64,000 bases of DNA, from the NCBI RefSeq assembly GCF_000425045.1, contig NZ_AULA01000006.1, positions 34,052 through 98,051 on the forward strand. Direction: 5' to 3'. Of the stretch, positions 1 through 8,171 are shown piece by piece (the stretch's first letter is position 1; the number at the start of each line of letters is the position of its first letter). The notes under the pieces were generated by a model that was not told the origin of the DNA, ran no database searches, and worked only from the letters and a program-made list of their open reading frames with translations. The stretch is from Acidaminococcus intestini DSM 21505 (GTDB lineage Bacteria; Bacillota; Negativicutes; Acidaminococcales; Acidaminococcaceae). Position numbers and translations under genes: made by a program.

Positions 1-58
1 ATAGCATTTCTTTTTCATGTCCATATAGGTAGTGTGTCAGTTTTTCATTGTCTTCCAT
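1..58 (-). CDS. 5' end of an unidentified gene (partial)
   Basis: The first 19 codons of a minus-strand gene run off the left edge, beginning MEDNEKLTHYLYGHEKEML. The ATG at 58 is preceded by an AAGGAGGA ribosome binding site about 9 nt upstream. It lies 16 bp downstream of the permease gene and is probably co-transcribed with it. The visible residues are hydrophilic and too few to identify a family. A cytosolic enzyme acting on the permease substrate would fit, but that is a guess. Confidence 0.6.
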   Translation of the reverse strand, partial: MEDNEKLTHYLYGHEKEML

Positions 59-74
59 TGGCAAAGATTCCTCC

Positions 75-1235
75 TTACAATAGTGTGACGACAAATCCAG
101 CAAGCAGGACAGATGTGATGGTAACGGTGACAAAACCAGCTACAAGCATCTTTGGGAGAAGGTAGTGCAGCAAGGCTGCACGTTCCTCCTCATTTCTTCC
201 CATGGCAGCGGATACTTCCTGAGAGACAAGCATCGTTGTAGGAAAACCAAAGGTGCAAGTCACGCCAAGACTCACGCAAAGGGGAAAAGGCAGGGAAAAA
301 AGCCTATTTGTCACAAGCCCCGCCGTAAAAAGCCCCAATATACCCAATAAGGCCGTAGCTGCAAGCGGCGGAAGGACGGAGAGCACTTCCTGCGGGGTTG
401 TCCGGCTCAAAGAAGAAAAGATCACGATGGTAACGAAAAAAAGGATGATGCCGCTTGACTGTGTTTTTTGAAGGATGCCTTTTTCCAAGAATCCCAGTGC
501 GTAAAAAAGGGTCCCAAGAAGAAGACACATGACAAGGTAATGAACCGCCCCACCCGTGAATCTTGAAGCATAATAAGCAATGGAAGCAACAAAAGATAAT
601 TTTGCAAGGTGTACGGAAGGACGATCAAAAAGACTGGGAAGGCGGAGCGGCTTTTTGACCTTATTTTCTTCCCCTTCCGACGCATAGCGTTTTACGAAAT
701 CCACGTCGTCCCTGAGATTTTTGGCCAAATGGCGCAGCATCAGGGAAGCAATAGGAATCCCGAAGAATTTTTGTGTCACGAGAAGGACAAGACAGAAGGT
801 TCCTACTGTCTCGATTCCTTTTTCCTGTACCGCGTCAAGGATAATGAGCATGGCCGCGTTCCCGCCGGCAAAAATGGGAGACCCTGCGATGGCAAGGGCT
901 CCATCCATGAAAAATGGGCCTAAATAGATGATAAAAATAACGGCCATCGTAACAGAAATCACACTGACTGCTGCCACCTTCCACTGACGGCGAAGTTCAG
1001 CAAAATCAATGGTGGTGCCCAAGGAGACAAGAAGCATTCCCACGGTCAGCATTCCGATTCCTGGAATATGGGCAAGTTGAATGATATCCTTGGGTAAGAG
1101 ATTGAACCAAAAACCGATGGTTAGGATTACGGAAATCCCAAGAACCGTTGATAGAACAGCATTTGAACGCAGGGCGATGATTTCGCTCAAGGCGTAAAGA
1201 AAAAATAAAATCGTTATGGCAAGGATACCAGGCAT
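75..1235 (-). CDS. multi-pass membrane permease, GltS-like topology, substrate unknown
   Basis: An integral membrane protein of about 386 residues with roughly ten hydrophobic segments in two halves, separated by a charged cytoplasmic loop near residues 170-205. Small-residue-rich segments (GSPIFAGGNAAM; TFGFPTTMLVS) resemble the discontinuous helices of sodium/carboxylate symporters of the glutamate-symporter type, but I cannot place it in a named family. The start chosen is the ATG at 1235, which has GAGGTG about 5 nt upstream; a GTG at 1241 in the same frame is the alternative. It overlaps the end of a decayed membrane-protein relic and precedes a gene cut by the window edge, so it probably belonged to a three-gene transport operon. 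The substrate cannot be inferred. Confidence 0.7.
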   Translation of the reverse strand: MPGILAITILFFLYALSEIIALRSNAVLSTVLGISVILTIGFWFNLLPKDIIQLAHIPGIGMLTVGMLLVSLGTTIDFAELRRQWKVAAVSVISVTMAVIFIIYLGPFFMDGALAIAGSPIFAGGNAAMLIILDAVQEKGIETVGTFCLVLLVTQKFFGIPIASLMLRHLAKNLRDDVDFVKRYASEGEENKVKKPLRLPSLFDRPSVHLAKLSFVASIAYYASRFTGGAVHYLVMCLLLGTLFYALGFLEKGILQKTQSSGIILFFVTIVIFSSLSRTTPQEVLSVLPPLAATALLGILGLFTAGLVTNRLFSLPFPLCVSLGVTCTFGFPTTMLVSQEVSAAMGRNEEERAALLHYLLPKMLVAGFVTVTITSVLLAGFVVTLL

Positions 1236-1237
1236 AA

Positions 1238-1723
1238 TCACACCTCACAAATAACTTGACAGATTCTTTCGGTGGCCTTTTTCCGGTAAAGAAAAATGGT
1301 CAAAAGCGTAATGAGAGCCAAACAAAGGGCTGACCCCAGCATACTGATGATAGGAAAAGAGCAGGTACCGCAATCGATGGGCATCAGCAGGCCTGTGGAC
1401 ACCATAATAACCAACGAAGATGCTGATCATCACTCTAGTTGATATAATGGCTCCAGCTATGATCAGTCGATTGACAAACATGAAGAGATAAGGGGTTGTT
1501 ACAGAGGTTCCGAAAGCAAGATTGATAAATAGACCGTGAACGGCAAGAGTCCTATCGTCGCGGCACTGTGGGTAAAGGATGGCTGCAAACGTAATCCGTC
1601 CGGGTACCATAATAAGCTCCATCATATCGAAGGCGCAAAGAAAAGAGCTTCCTCGTCTGTTCTATTTCAATACGGATAATAGGCAGAATGAGTGCTGCCA
1701 ATGAAAGCAATCTTTTTCGTCAT
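1238..1723 (-). pseudogene. frameshifted membrane-protein relic upstream of the permease
   Basis: A good ribosome binding site (AAAGGGGG) precedes an ATG at 1723, but that frame stops after 18 codons. Downstream, hydrophobic segments continue in different frames: ATIGLLPFTVYLSILLSE (around 1510-1560), then SVTTPYLFMFVNRLIIAG and ISTRVMISIFVGYY (around 1400-1500), then SMLGSALCLALITLLTIFLY followed by RKKATE (around 1260-1335). The last frame ends at a TGA that overlaps the permease start, as expected for a coupled operon. At least two frameshifts separate the pieces, so the gene cannot make a full-length product. It was probably a small partner permease subunit. Sequencing error is an alternative explanation for some of the shifts. 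Confidence 0.6.
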
Positions 1724-1833
1724 TATCCGGTTCCCCCTTTTCTTCTCTGCTGCTAGACTGCGCATGGAAAATGTAAATCTTACCTTACACCTCTTTATCG
1801 CGCTGTGTCAATAAAGAAGAGGAAAATAGAAAA

Positions 1834-1876
1834 AACACCCTTCCCGTCTGTTTCATTTGATACGGTAAAGGGTGTT
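1834..1876 (-). terminator. intrinsic terminator of the psd-pssA-glycosyltransferase operon
   Basis: On the minus strand AACACCCTT pairs with AAGGGTGTT across a loop, with extra TACCGT/ACGGG pairing, and is followed by TTTTTTC. It starts 7 bp after the glycosyltransferase stop codon. Confidence 0.85.
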
Positions 1877-1882
1877 CATTGT

Positions 1883-3181
1883 TTAGGATTTATTCTTATC
1901 CTTTTCTTTGGAAAGGATAATCTGCTTGGGTCCGTGTTCGGAACTTTCCGGAACCAGTACATCATTGAAACTGATTCCCCTCGTATGAAGCGTATGGCTC
2001 CATACATGTTCATGACGGTGAAGGAATCCCAGCACCGTAATGGGTATCCAGCTATAAACAAAGATCGGATAAAAGATGGTATAGAACCAAGATTTAGGTG
2101 CTGCGTGGATTTTTAGAAGGATTACGGCAGGAATGACGTACTGACCAATCCCAATGACCTGCCAGATTTCATAAGGCAGGATGGCATAGAGCACGTTCGT
2201 GTAAAATGGAACATAGGTGTAGATTGTACTGGCAATGACAAACAGCGTTGAAAGAAGGAGGAAATAAGGCTGAAAAAGATCGATGACACCGTCAAGGATG
2301 ATGATATCCCGTTTTTTGATGCCTTCCTTCAGGAGCTTTGGAATATACCGTTCCCCCACATCAAAGTGGCCTTGTACCCACCTTTTTCTCTGGTTCCAAG
2401 ACTGTTTAAAGGTCAGGGCCTTTTCATCATAGACAATCGCATTGTCACACCAAGTCGTTGGAATGCCTTCCAAGAGGGATTTCATGGTAAATTCCATATC
2501 TTCCGTCAAGCAGGTTGCTTCCCATCCGTACTTCTTAAGGATATCCACGGCAATGCACATCCCTGTTCCGCCAAGAATGCTGGAAAGGCCAATATTGTAT
2601 TTGGCTCTGGACCAAACTGCATTGGTGATCCAGAAGGAAATGGCAAAGACACCGCTTACCCACGTATCATTAGGGTTCTTGGAATCAAGATACCCCTGGA
2701 TGAGGCGTTCCCCTTTTTGATAGCGGGAATTCATTTCCATGAGAAAGTCAGGATGGACAAGGTTATCGGCATCAAAAATAACAACCGCGTCAAATTGACG
2801 ATTCATTTCAAAAAGCCGCTTGAACATCCATTCAAGGGCAAAGCCCTTCCCCTTTTCCGTATCATTAAAGCGCTCATGAACGCTGGCTCCGGCCTTGCGT
2901 GCGACGTCCGCAGTATGGTCCGTACAATTGTCGGCTACGACAAAAATCTCGTACATGGAATCAGGATAGCGAAGCATGCGAAGATTTTCCACTAGTTCGC
3001 CAATCACTCGTTCTTCATTATGAGCTGCTGCAATGACAGCAAAGGTTGTCTTCGGCGTTGTAATTTTCTTTTCTTTTTTTCCAGGCAGGATTCCGAATAA
3101 AGACAGGACAAAATAGTAAATGGTAAAAAATACAATCATGACCTGAAGCGGAATCATGATGATGTCAAAGTAACTCGTCAT
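1883..3181 (-). CDS. membrane glycosyltransferase, family 2
   Basis: A processive-type GT-A glycosyltransferase of 432 residues. It has one N-terminal membrane helix (about 8-30), a GT2 domain with AAAHNEE near residue 51, the nucleotide-sugar/metal DAD motif at 137-139, the catalytic TED at 226-228 and QRKRW at 264-268, then three or more C-terminal membrane helices. This D,D,D,QxxRW layout is that of hyaluronan/cellulose-synthase-like and N-acetylglucosaminyl transferases that act at the inner face of the cytoplasmic membrane. The start ATG has AGGAG 6 nt upstream. It is the last gene of an operon with psd and pssA, 13 bp behind pssA, so it may glycosylate a lipid or make a surface polysaccharide. 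The substrate cannot be read from the sequence. Confidence 0.88.
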   Translation of the reverse strand: MTSYFDIIMIPLQVMIVFFTIYYFVLSLFGILPGKKEKKITTPKTTFAVIAAAHNEERVIGELVENLRMLRYPDSMYEIFVVADNCTDHTADVARKAGASVHERFNDTEKGKGFALEWMFKRLFEMNRQFDAVVIFDADNLVHPDFLMEMNSRYQKGERLIQGYLDSKNPNDTWVSGVFAISFWITNAVWSRAKYNIGLSSILGGTGMCIAVDILKKYGWEATCLTEDMEFTMKSLLEGIPTTWCDNAIVYDEKALTFKQSWNQRKRWVQGHFDVGERYIPKLLKEGIKKRDIIILDGVIDLFQPYFLLLSTLFVIASTIYTYVPFYTNVLYAILPYEIWQVIGIGQYVIPAVILLKIHAAPKSWFYTIFYPIFVYSWIPITVLGFLHRHEHVWSHTLHTRGISFNDVLVPESSEHGPKQIILSKEKDKNKS

Positions 3182-3194
3182 GAAGGACTCCTAC

Positions 3195-3881
3195 TTACTC
3201 CCCTGCTTTTTTCCCCGTAACCTTTACATAAATGGCGTTGAGGACCCCGCAAATCGTGTAGGTAAACATGATGATAAAAGGCCAAGCATGGAAATTGGTT
3301 ACAAGCATATAAAGACCAATGGCAAAAGACAAGATGACAGGAACCTTGAAAAGAGGATTGCCGTGTCCCTTGAAATCAGGGTAACGAACTTCACTGTACA
3401 TCAATTTTGCCACTAACAGCGTCAGGATGGCTGTCCCCATCGGCCCAAATTGATAACCAGAAAGCACATAGGTCACAAGGACGCAGGCACCAGCCGGCGC
3501 CGGCATCCCTTCAAAATACCCAGAAACAACGCTCGTGTTGACATTGAAACGAGCCAGGCGCAGTCCCGCGCCAAAAGTGAAGAGGGACGAAATGATTTGT
3601 CCCCAAAGACCCAGATCCGTAAGACCATAAGTATAAATCAAGACAGCAGGAGCCATTCCGAAAGAACAAACATCGCAAATGGAATCCATTTCCTTTCCGA
3701 ATTCCCCACTGACGCCAAGAAGACGTGCAGCCCGTCCATCGCAGGAATCTGCAAGGACGGCTAAAATAATGAAGATGGCAGCCCTTGAAAATTCACCATC
3801 CATGGAAAGATAGATGGATAAAACCCCAAGGACCATGCTGAGACCACTGATGCTGTTTGGAACCATGCGTCTATAATTCAT
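3195..3881 (-). CDS. pssA: CDP-diacylglycerol-serine O-phosphatidyltransferase
   Basis: Makes phosphatidylserine from CDP-diacylglycerol and serine, the step before Psd. The 228-residue protein carries the CDP-alcohol phosphatidyltransferase signature: an Asp at 45, then DGRAAR at 48-53, Gly 59, Gly 62, Asp 66 and the catalytic Asp 70. About six hydrophobic segments follow. The size and start (MNYRRMVPNSISG) match the short Bacillus-type PssA rather than the E. coli phospholipase-D type. Its start overlaps the end of psd by 4 bp, so the two are translationally coupled. Together they give the cell phosphatidylethanolamine, fitting a diderm Negativicute. Confidence 0.93.
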   Translation of the reverse strand: MNYRRMVPNSISGLSMVLGVLSIYLSMDGEFSRAAIFIILAVLADSCDGRAARLLGVSGEFGKEMDSICDVCSFGMAPAVLIYTYGLTDLGLWGQIISSLFTFGAGLRLARFNVNTSVVSGYFEGMPAPAGACVLVTYVLSGYQFGPMGTAILTLLVAKLMYSEVRYPDFKGHGNPLFKVPVILSFAIGLYMLVTNFHAWPFIIMFTYTICGVLNAIYVKVTGKKAGE

Positions 3882-4519
3882 TGTACTTGCTGCCTCCCCA
3901 TAATTGTTATGCCGCCTTTGACTTTATCTCCCTTTTTGACAAGGATTTCTACGTCGCGAGGAACGATAAGCTCCGTGCTGGAACCAAATTTAATCATTCC
4001 GTACGTTTCCCCTTGCAGAAGCTGCTTACCAAGCGATGTCCAAGAGACAATGCGCCGGGCAAGGATACCCGCAATCTGGACGACGAGAACACGGCTTTGT
4101 TCGTTTTCAAGTCCAATGGCCATGCGTTCATTGACGATGGGCGCAGATCCCTTGAAAGCGGGCTCAAAGCCGCCGCATGTATAGCGCAGATATTTAACAT
4201 AGCCCTTCATAGGTGCGCGATTAGTATGGACATTGAAAACGGATAAGAAGATGGTTACCTTCTTTGCTTCCTCATGAAGAAATTCGTCATCAAAGAATTC
4301 CTCGACAGCCATGACAGTCCCATCAGCCGGGGAATACAAGACATGGGGATCATCCGGCAGGGGGCGGTCCGGTTCCCGAAAGAAATAGGCAAAGTATATG
4401 GTCAGGATGAGCGGAATCCCAGCAAATGCCGGATCAGCCAAAAAGCCGACAAGGATGGTCGCTGCAAGACCTGTAAAAATGAACGGATAGCCGTCCTTTA
4501 TGATTGTATATCGGGTCAC
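3878..4519 (-). CDS. psd: phosphatidylserine decarboxylase proenzyme, short type
   Basis: Decarboxylates phosphatidylserine to phosphatidylethanolamine at the inner membrane. At 213 residues it belongs to the short, archaeal-like Psd group. The self-cleavage site is GSS at 179-181 (FGSS), where the serine becomes the pyruvoyl prosthetic group. Conserved upstream elements are SPADG (about 63-67) and NVHTNR (about 96-101). One or two hydrophobic segments lie within the first 48 residues. Translation starts at a GTG at 4519 with GGAGGTGA upstream. It is the first gene of the psd-pssA-glycosyltransferase operon and has its own promoter, which overlaps the end of the preceding gene. Confidence 0.93.
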   Translation of the reverse strand: MTRYTIIKDGYPFIFTGLAATILVGFLADPAFAGIPLILTIYFAYFFREPDRPLPDDPHVLYSPADGTVMAVEEFFDDEFLHEEAKKVTIFLSVFNVHTNRAPMKGYVKYLRYTCGGFEPAFKGSAPIVNERMAIGLENEQSRVLVVQIAGILARRIVSWTSLGKQLLQGETYGMIKFGSSTELIVPRDVEILVKKGDKVKGGITIMGRQQVQ

Positions 4520-4542
4520 GCCCTCACCTCCACTATTTGGTT

Positions 4543-4572
4543 ATTATAATACAATTCAACACCCTTTGTCTA
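4543..4572 (-). promoter_or_regulatory. sigma-70-type promoter for psd-pssA
   Basis: On the minus strand TAGACA (4567-4572), an 18-bp spacer and TATAAT (4543-4548), ending 23 bp before the psd start codon. The -35 overlaps the stop codon of the upstream glycosyltransferase gene. Confidence 0.65.
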
Positions 4573-5310
4573 TTTATGGGTTCTTTTTTCCTTCTGGACA
4601 GCAAGGACAAAACGCGGCAGGGCCATCATACGACCGATTCGGCTCGGTTCCTTATAAAGACGATAGAGCCATTCCAGGGAAGCTTTCTGCATCCAGTGAG
4701 GGGCCCGCGTCGTCTTACCGGCAAGTACATCAAAGGATCCTCCCAGTCCAATCCGGATAAGGGGCCGCAGCTGTTTTGCGTGATCACGCAGCCAGTACTC
4801 CTGCTTGGGCGCGCCAAGAGCTGCAAATAAGATCTGGGCCCCAGAAGCATTGATTTCGTCAATGATTTCCTCTATATCTGTTTCTGAAAAATACCCATTC
4901 CGCGTGCCAACGATGGAAACGCCGGGAGCCAACATCTCAGCTTTGGCTTTTGCAGCTTCTGCGATACCAGGAGCGGCTCCAAAAAAGTAGAGTTTGATTC
5001 CTTCCTCAGCTGATTTTTTGATCAGTTCCACGAATAAATCAAAACCAGCCACCCGTTCAGGGACTTCATATCCTAAGGTGCGGCCAGCCCAGACCGTTCC
5101 CGCCCCATCTGCAAGAACCAAATCGGCCTGTTGAAGGAGCGTACCATAGCGTTTGTCGTTCCGTGCCATCATGATGATTTCAGCGTTAGCCGTGACCACC
5201 TGTGTGGGCATCTTCTTTGCAATCCGATCCATGAGGAAGGAGACTGCTTCTTCCATGGAAAAAGGCGTAACAGGAACGCCAAGGATATTAATGGCCTTTT
5301 TCATGAGCAT
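4570..5310 (-). CDS. WecG/TagA/CpsF family glycosyltransferase
   Basis: Transfers an N-acetylmannosamine-type sugar to a lipid-linked acceptor in wall or surface polymer synthesis; this is the function of TagA (teichoic acid linkage unit) and WecG (enterobacterial common antigen). The 246-residue protein shows the family features: an early TANAEIIMMAR region, a central ADGAGTVWAGR region and a C-terminal GGSFDVLAGKTTRAP followed by a WLYRLYKEPSR block. No membrane segment is needed. It starts 20 bp after prfC ends. No other polymer genes lie nearby, so the exact acceptor and donor are unknown. In a diderm it could serve an exopolysaccharide rather than teichoic acid. Confidence 0.85.
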   Translation of the reverse strand: MLMKKAINILGVPVTPFSMEEAVSFLMDRIAKKMPTQVVTANAEIIMMARNDKRYGTLLQQADLVLADGAGTVWAGRTLGYEVPERVAGFDLFVELIKKSAEEGIKLYFFGAAPGIAEAAKAKAEMLAPGVSIVGTRNGYFSETDIEEIIDEINASGAQILFAALGAPKQEYWLRDHAKQLRPLIRIGLGGSFDVLAGKTTRAPHWMQKASLEWLYRLYKEPSRIGRMMALPRFVLAVQKEKRTHK

Positions 5311-5330
5311 ACCCTGCTCCTTTCCATAAG

Positions 5331-6941
5331 TTAGATGGCTCTTGCTTCAGATGGCACTTCTGTGAAATTGATACCAGGATTCCGCTCCAAGAGCCAGTTA
5401 AGATTCCATTCATTGGAAACAAGAACGACGGGACGGCCAAGTTTATCATAGACAAGCATCCCATTATCAAGGCCCTTCATATTACGAATGGCCTCGGCAT
5501 CATCAGCATAGACCCAGCGAGCCACACTGTAGGGCAGGCGATCCATGAGAAGTTGGGCGCTGTATTCATTCTTAAGGCGATAATCCAGAACTTCTAACTG
5601 GAGGACACCGACTACTCCTACAACAAAGCTTTCCATGCCAATATTCTTTTGACGGAACACCTGGATGGCCCCTTCCTGTGCCAGTTGAACAATACCCTTT
5701 TCAAACTGTTTGCGTTTGAGGGAATCCTTAGGCTGGACCTTTGCAAAAATTTCAGGCGGAAAAATAGGAAAATCCTCGAATTGGATCTTATTCTTTTCAC
5801 TTGTAAGGGTATCCCCAATGGTAAAGATGCCAGGATCGAAGACGCCAATGATATCACCAGGATAGGCTGTTTCTACGGTCGTCCGTTCCTGTGCCATGAA
5901 TTGCTGGGGCTGGGAAAGCTTAACTGGATGATTGCCTTGGAGGTGCCAGACGGTCATGCCCTTCTCAAATTTGCCGGAGCAAATGCGCATAAAACTGATA
6001 CGGTCGCGATGGGCCGGATTCATGTTGGCCTGGATTTTAAAAATGAAGGCGCTAAAATTCTCATCGTCAGGCATGACGACACCGCCATCCTTTAATTTGC
6101 GAGGCTGCGGCGCGGGGGACAGTTCCAGAAATTTTTCAAGGAAAGGCCGGACACCAAAGTTTGTCATGGCAGACCCGAAGAACATCGGCGTCAGTTCCCC
6201 ATCCAGGACCTTTTGGAGGTCAAATTCATCACCGGCTAGGTCAAGAAGCTCAATGTCATCGAGCAGTGTCTGATAATTGGCCTCGCCGATGGCTTCCTTG
6301 ATGGCAGGATCGTTTAAATCCCCCGTCGTTGATTTAAGGATCTTGCTGCCATGGCTGTTATCATTGTCAAAGAGTTCCACCTGTTTTTTGATTCGGTCGT
6401 AGACCCCGATATAGTGCCCATCAACCCCAATTGGCCAATTGATAGGGAAAGCATTAATATGAAGGATCTTTTCGATTTCGTCCATAAGATCCATAGGGGC
6501 CCGGCCATAGCGGTCCAATTTATTGACAAAGGTAAAGATCGGCAGTTTTCTTCGGTGGCAGACCCAAAAGAGTTTTTTCGTCTGTGGTTCCACGCCCTTG
6601 GCCGCATCAATCAGCATGACCGCGGAATCGGCAGCAATCAAGGTTCGATAAGTATCTTCACTGAAATCTTGATGGCCCGGTGTATCAAGGATATTAACGC
6701 GGTACCCATCATAATCAAATTGGAGCACGCTGCTTGTAACAGAAATCCCTCTCTGTTTTTCAATTTCCATCCAGTCAGAAACGGCGTGACGATTTGTTTT
6801 GCGGCTCTTGACCGATCCGGCAAGATGGATGGCGCCCCCATAAAGAAGCAGTTTTTCGGTCAAGGTCGTTTTACCAGCATCCGGATGGGAAATGATGGCA
6901 AAAGTCCGCCTTTTATTGATTTTATCCTGTAATTCACTCAT
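5331..6941 (-). CDS. prfC: peptide chain release factor 3
   Basis: A GTPase that recycles RF1 and RF2 from the ribosome after peptide release. At 536 residues it has the full RF3 length. Visible are the P-loop SHPDAGKTTL (about 18-27), the switch I threonine in GISVTSS, the DTPGHQDF G3 motif and NKLDR, then EF-G-like domains II and III (for example PGDIIGVFDPG). An in-frame ATG 54 bp upstream (6995) exists, but the start at 6941 (MSELQDKINKRR) has AGGAGGAG 8 nt before it and matches the usual RF3 N-terminus. It is followed closely by the WecG-type gene and preceded by tRNA-Pro with its terminator. Confidence 0.95.
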   Translation of the reverse strand: MSELQDKINKRRTFAIISHPDAGKTTLTEKLLLYGGAIHLAGSVKSRKTNRHAVSDWMEIEKQRGISVTSSVLQFDYDGYRVNILDTPGHQDFSEDTYRTLIAADSAVMLIDAAKGVEPQTKKLFWVCHRRKLPIFTFVNKLDRYGRAPMDLMDEIEKILHINAFPINWPIGVDGHYIGVYDRIKKQVELFDNDNSHGSKILKSTTGDLNDPAIKEAIGEANYQTLLDDIELLDLAGDEFDLQKVLDGELTPMFFGSAMTNFGVRPFLEKFLELSPAPQPRKLKDGGVVMPDDENFSAFIFKIQANMNPAHRDRISFMRICSGKFEKGMTVWHLQGNHPVKLSQPQQFMAQERTTVETAYPGDIIGVFDPGIFTIGDTLTSEKNKIQFEDFPIFPPEIFAKVQPKDSLKRKQFEKGIVQLAQEGAIQVFRQKNIGMESFVVGVVGVLQLEVLDYRLKNEYSAQLLMDRLPYSVARWVYADDAEAIRNMKGLDNGMLVYDKLGRPVVLVSNEWNLNWLLERNPGINFTEVPSEARAI

Positions 6942-7012
6942 CGATGAAACTCCTCCTAAAGCCCGGTTAAGGTCAATTCCGTATGCTATGTTCATACCCT
7001 GAAAGAGGCATG

Positions 7013-7046
7013 AAAAAACGCCACAAAGTTTCGAACTTTATGGCGT
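7013..7046 (-). terminator. intrinsic terminator of tRNA-Pro
   Basis: On the minus strand ACGCCATAAAGTT pairs with AACTTTGTGGCGT (one mismatch, three-base loop), followed by six T residues. It starts 13 nt past the tRNA 3' end. Confidence 0.85.
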
Positions 7047-7058
7047 CAAATCACAAAT

Positions 7059-7135
7059 TGGTCGGAGCGGCGAGATTCGAACTCACGACCTCTTCCACCC
7101 CAAGGAAGCGCGCTACCAAACTGCGCCACGCCCCG
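7059..7135 (-). tRNA. tRNA-Pro (anticodon GGG), CCA encoded
   Basis: A full cloverleaf can be folded by hand. The acceptor stem is CGGGGCG/CGCTCCG (one G-T pair), the D arm is GCGC-AGTTTGGTA-GCGC, the anticodon stem CTTCC/GGAAG carries loop TTGGGGT with anticodon GGG, and the T arm is GTGAG-TTCGAAT-CTCGC. The discriminator A and CCA are encoded. It reads proline codon CCC and, by wobble, CCU. It has its own strong promoter and terminator, so it is a single-gene unit. Confidence 0.95.
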
Positions 7136-7147
7136 ACAACAGTAATA

Positions 7148-7176
7148 ATTTTACTCGATATTCTCCATAAAGTCAA
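7148..7176 (-). promoter_or_regulatory. promoter of tRNA-Pro
   Basis: On the minus strand TTGACT (7171-7176), 17 bp, TAAAAT (7148-7153), ending 12 nt before the mature tRNA 5' end. This is one of the best matches to the sigma-70 consensus in the window. Confidence 0.8.
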
Positions 7177-7214
7177 CCCTTATTTTTGAAATCACGAAAA
7201 TAAAGGAGGCTTCA

Positions 7215-8150
7215 TCAGAATCTTTCCGCTTCTTCTGCTAGAGAAACAACGGCTCCTTCCGTGTCTATGCTGACCTGATGAAGGGTGCACGCAATGCCAA
7301 GCTTACGGAAGGGTGCTGCTAGAGCCTCTGCAATGCGGGAGCGATCCTTTTCCTCCGGTACATAGGCCATAAGGGTCGAACCCGATCCTGAGATGACGGC
7401 ATTGTACGCACCGGCATCGCGAGCCCCTTTGAGGGCCTCTGACGCCCCCGGGATCAGGGGAAGCCGATACGGCGTATGAAGCTTATCTTCCAGCGCTTCC
7501 GGAAGGTTTTCAAAGTGTCCTGTAATGAGTGAGCCGACGAGCATAGCTGCGCGGCTTGCAGAATACACCGCATCCTTATGAGGAATCTCTTTCGGCAGAA
7601 CCTTCCTTGCCTCTTCCGTGGATACATGAAGGGCTGGGACCAAGACAATCATGCCCAGAGGACAGGCCGGCAGAAAACGCAAGCTTTTGACCTTGTCATC
7701 GGCCATGATATTGATGGTGATCCCACCGAGGATGGCAGGTGCTACATTATCTGGATGCCCTTCAATGAGGGTTGCTTCCGTAACCAGTTCCTTTTTGGTC
7801 AGCGGTGATCCCAGCATGGCATTAGCTGCCATAAGACCAGCCACTACAGCCGTCGAACTGCTTCCGAGCCCCCTTGATACAGGTACGTGTATGACGCTTG
7901 TGACGCGGATTCCCGTTTCCTTTCCCTGATATTTCTCCCATAATGCATAAAAGGAAGAGACCGCCAGATTATGGCGGCCCAAAGGAAGGATTTCGGCACC
8001 TTCCCCTACCCCTGAGACTTCGATTCCCTGCGGAATCCGTTCAAAAGTAAATACATTATAGAGGGAACAGGCAAGTCCTAAGCAGTCAAATCCAGGTCCG
8101 CAGTTGGCGGAAGTTGCAGGGACTCGGACCGTGACTTTTTGAACGTCCAT
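7215..8150 (-). CDS. thrB: homoserine kinase
   Basis: Phosphorylates homoserine to O-phosphohomoserine, the committed step to threonine. A GHMP kinase of 311 residues: an N-terminal VPATSANCGPGFDCLG substrate region, the ATP-binding VSRGLGSSSTAVV loop near residue 90, the GHPDNVAPAI motif, and a C-terminal SGSGSTLMAYV motif. The start is placed at the ATG at 8150, with AAAGGAG about 9 nt upstream; an in-frame GTG at 8159 touches the ribosome binding site and is unlikely. It follows hom by 21 bp in the ACT-hom-thrB operon. Threonine synthase is not in the window. Confidence 0.95.
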   Translation of the reverse strand: MDVQKVTVRVPATSANCGPGFDCLGLACSLYNVFTFERIPQGIEVSGVGEGAEILPLGRHNLAVSSFYALWEKYQGKETGIRVTSVIHVPVSRGLGSSSTAVVAGLMAANAMLGSPLTKKELVTEATLIEGHPDNVAPAILGGITINIMADDKVKSLRFLPACPLGMIVLVPALHVSTEEARKVLPKEIPHKDAVYSASRAAMLVGSLITGHFENLPEALEDKLHTPYRLPLIPGASEALKGARDAGAYNAVISGSGSTLMAYVPEEKDRSRIAEALAAPFRKLGIACTLHQVSIDTEGAVVSLAEEAERF

Positions 8151-8171
8151 ACTTTCCACTCCTTTGCTGAC

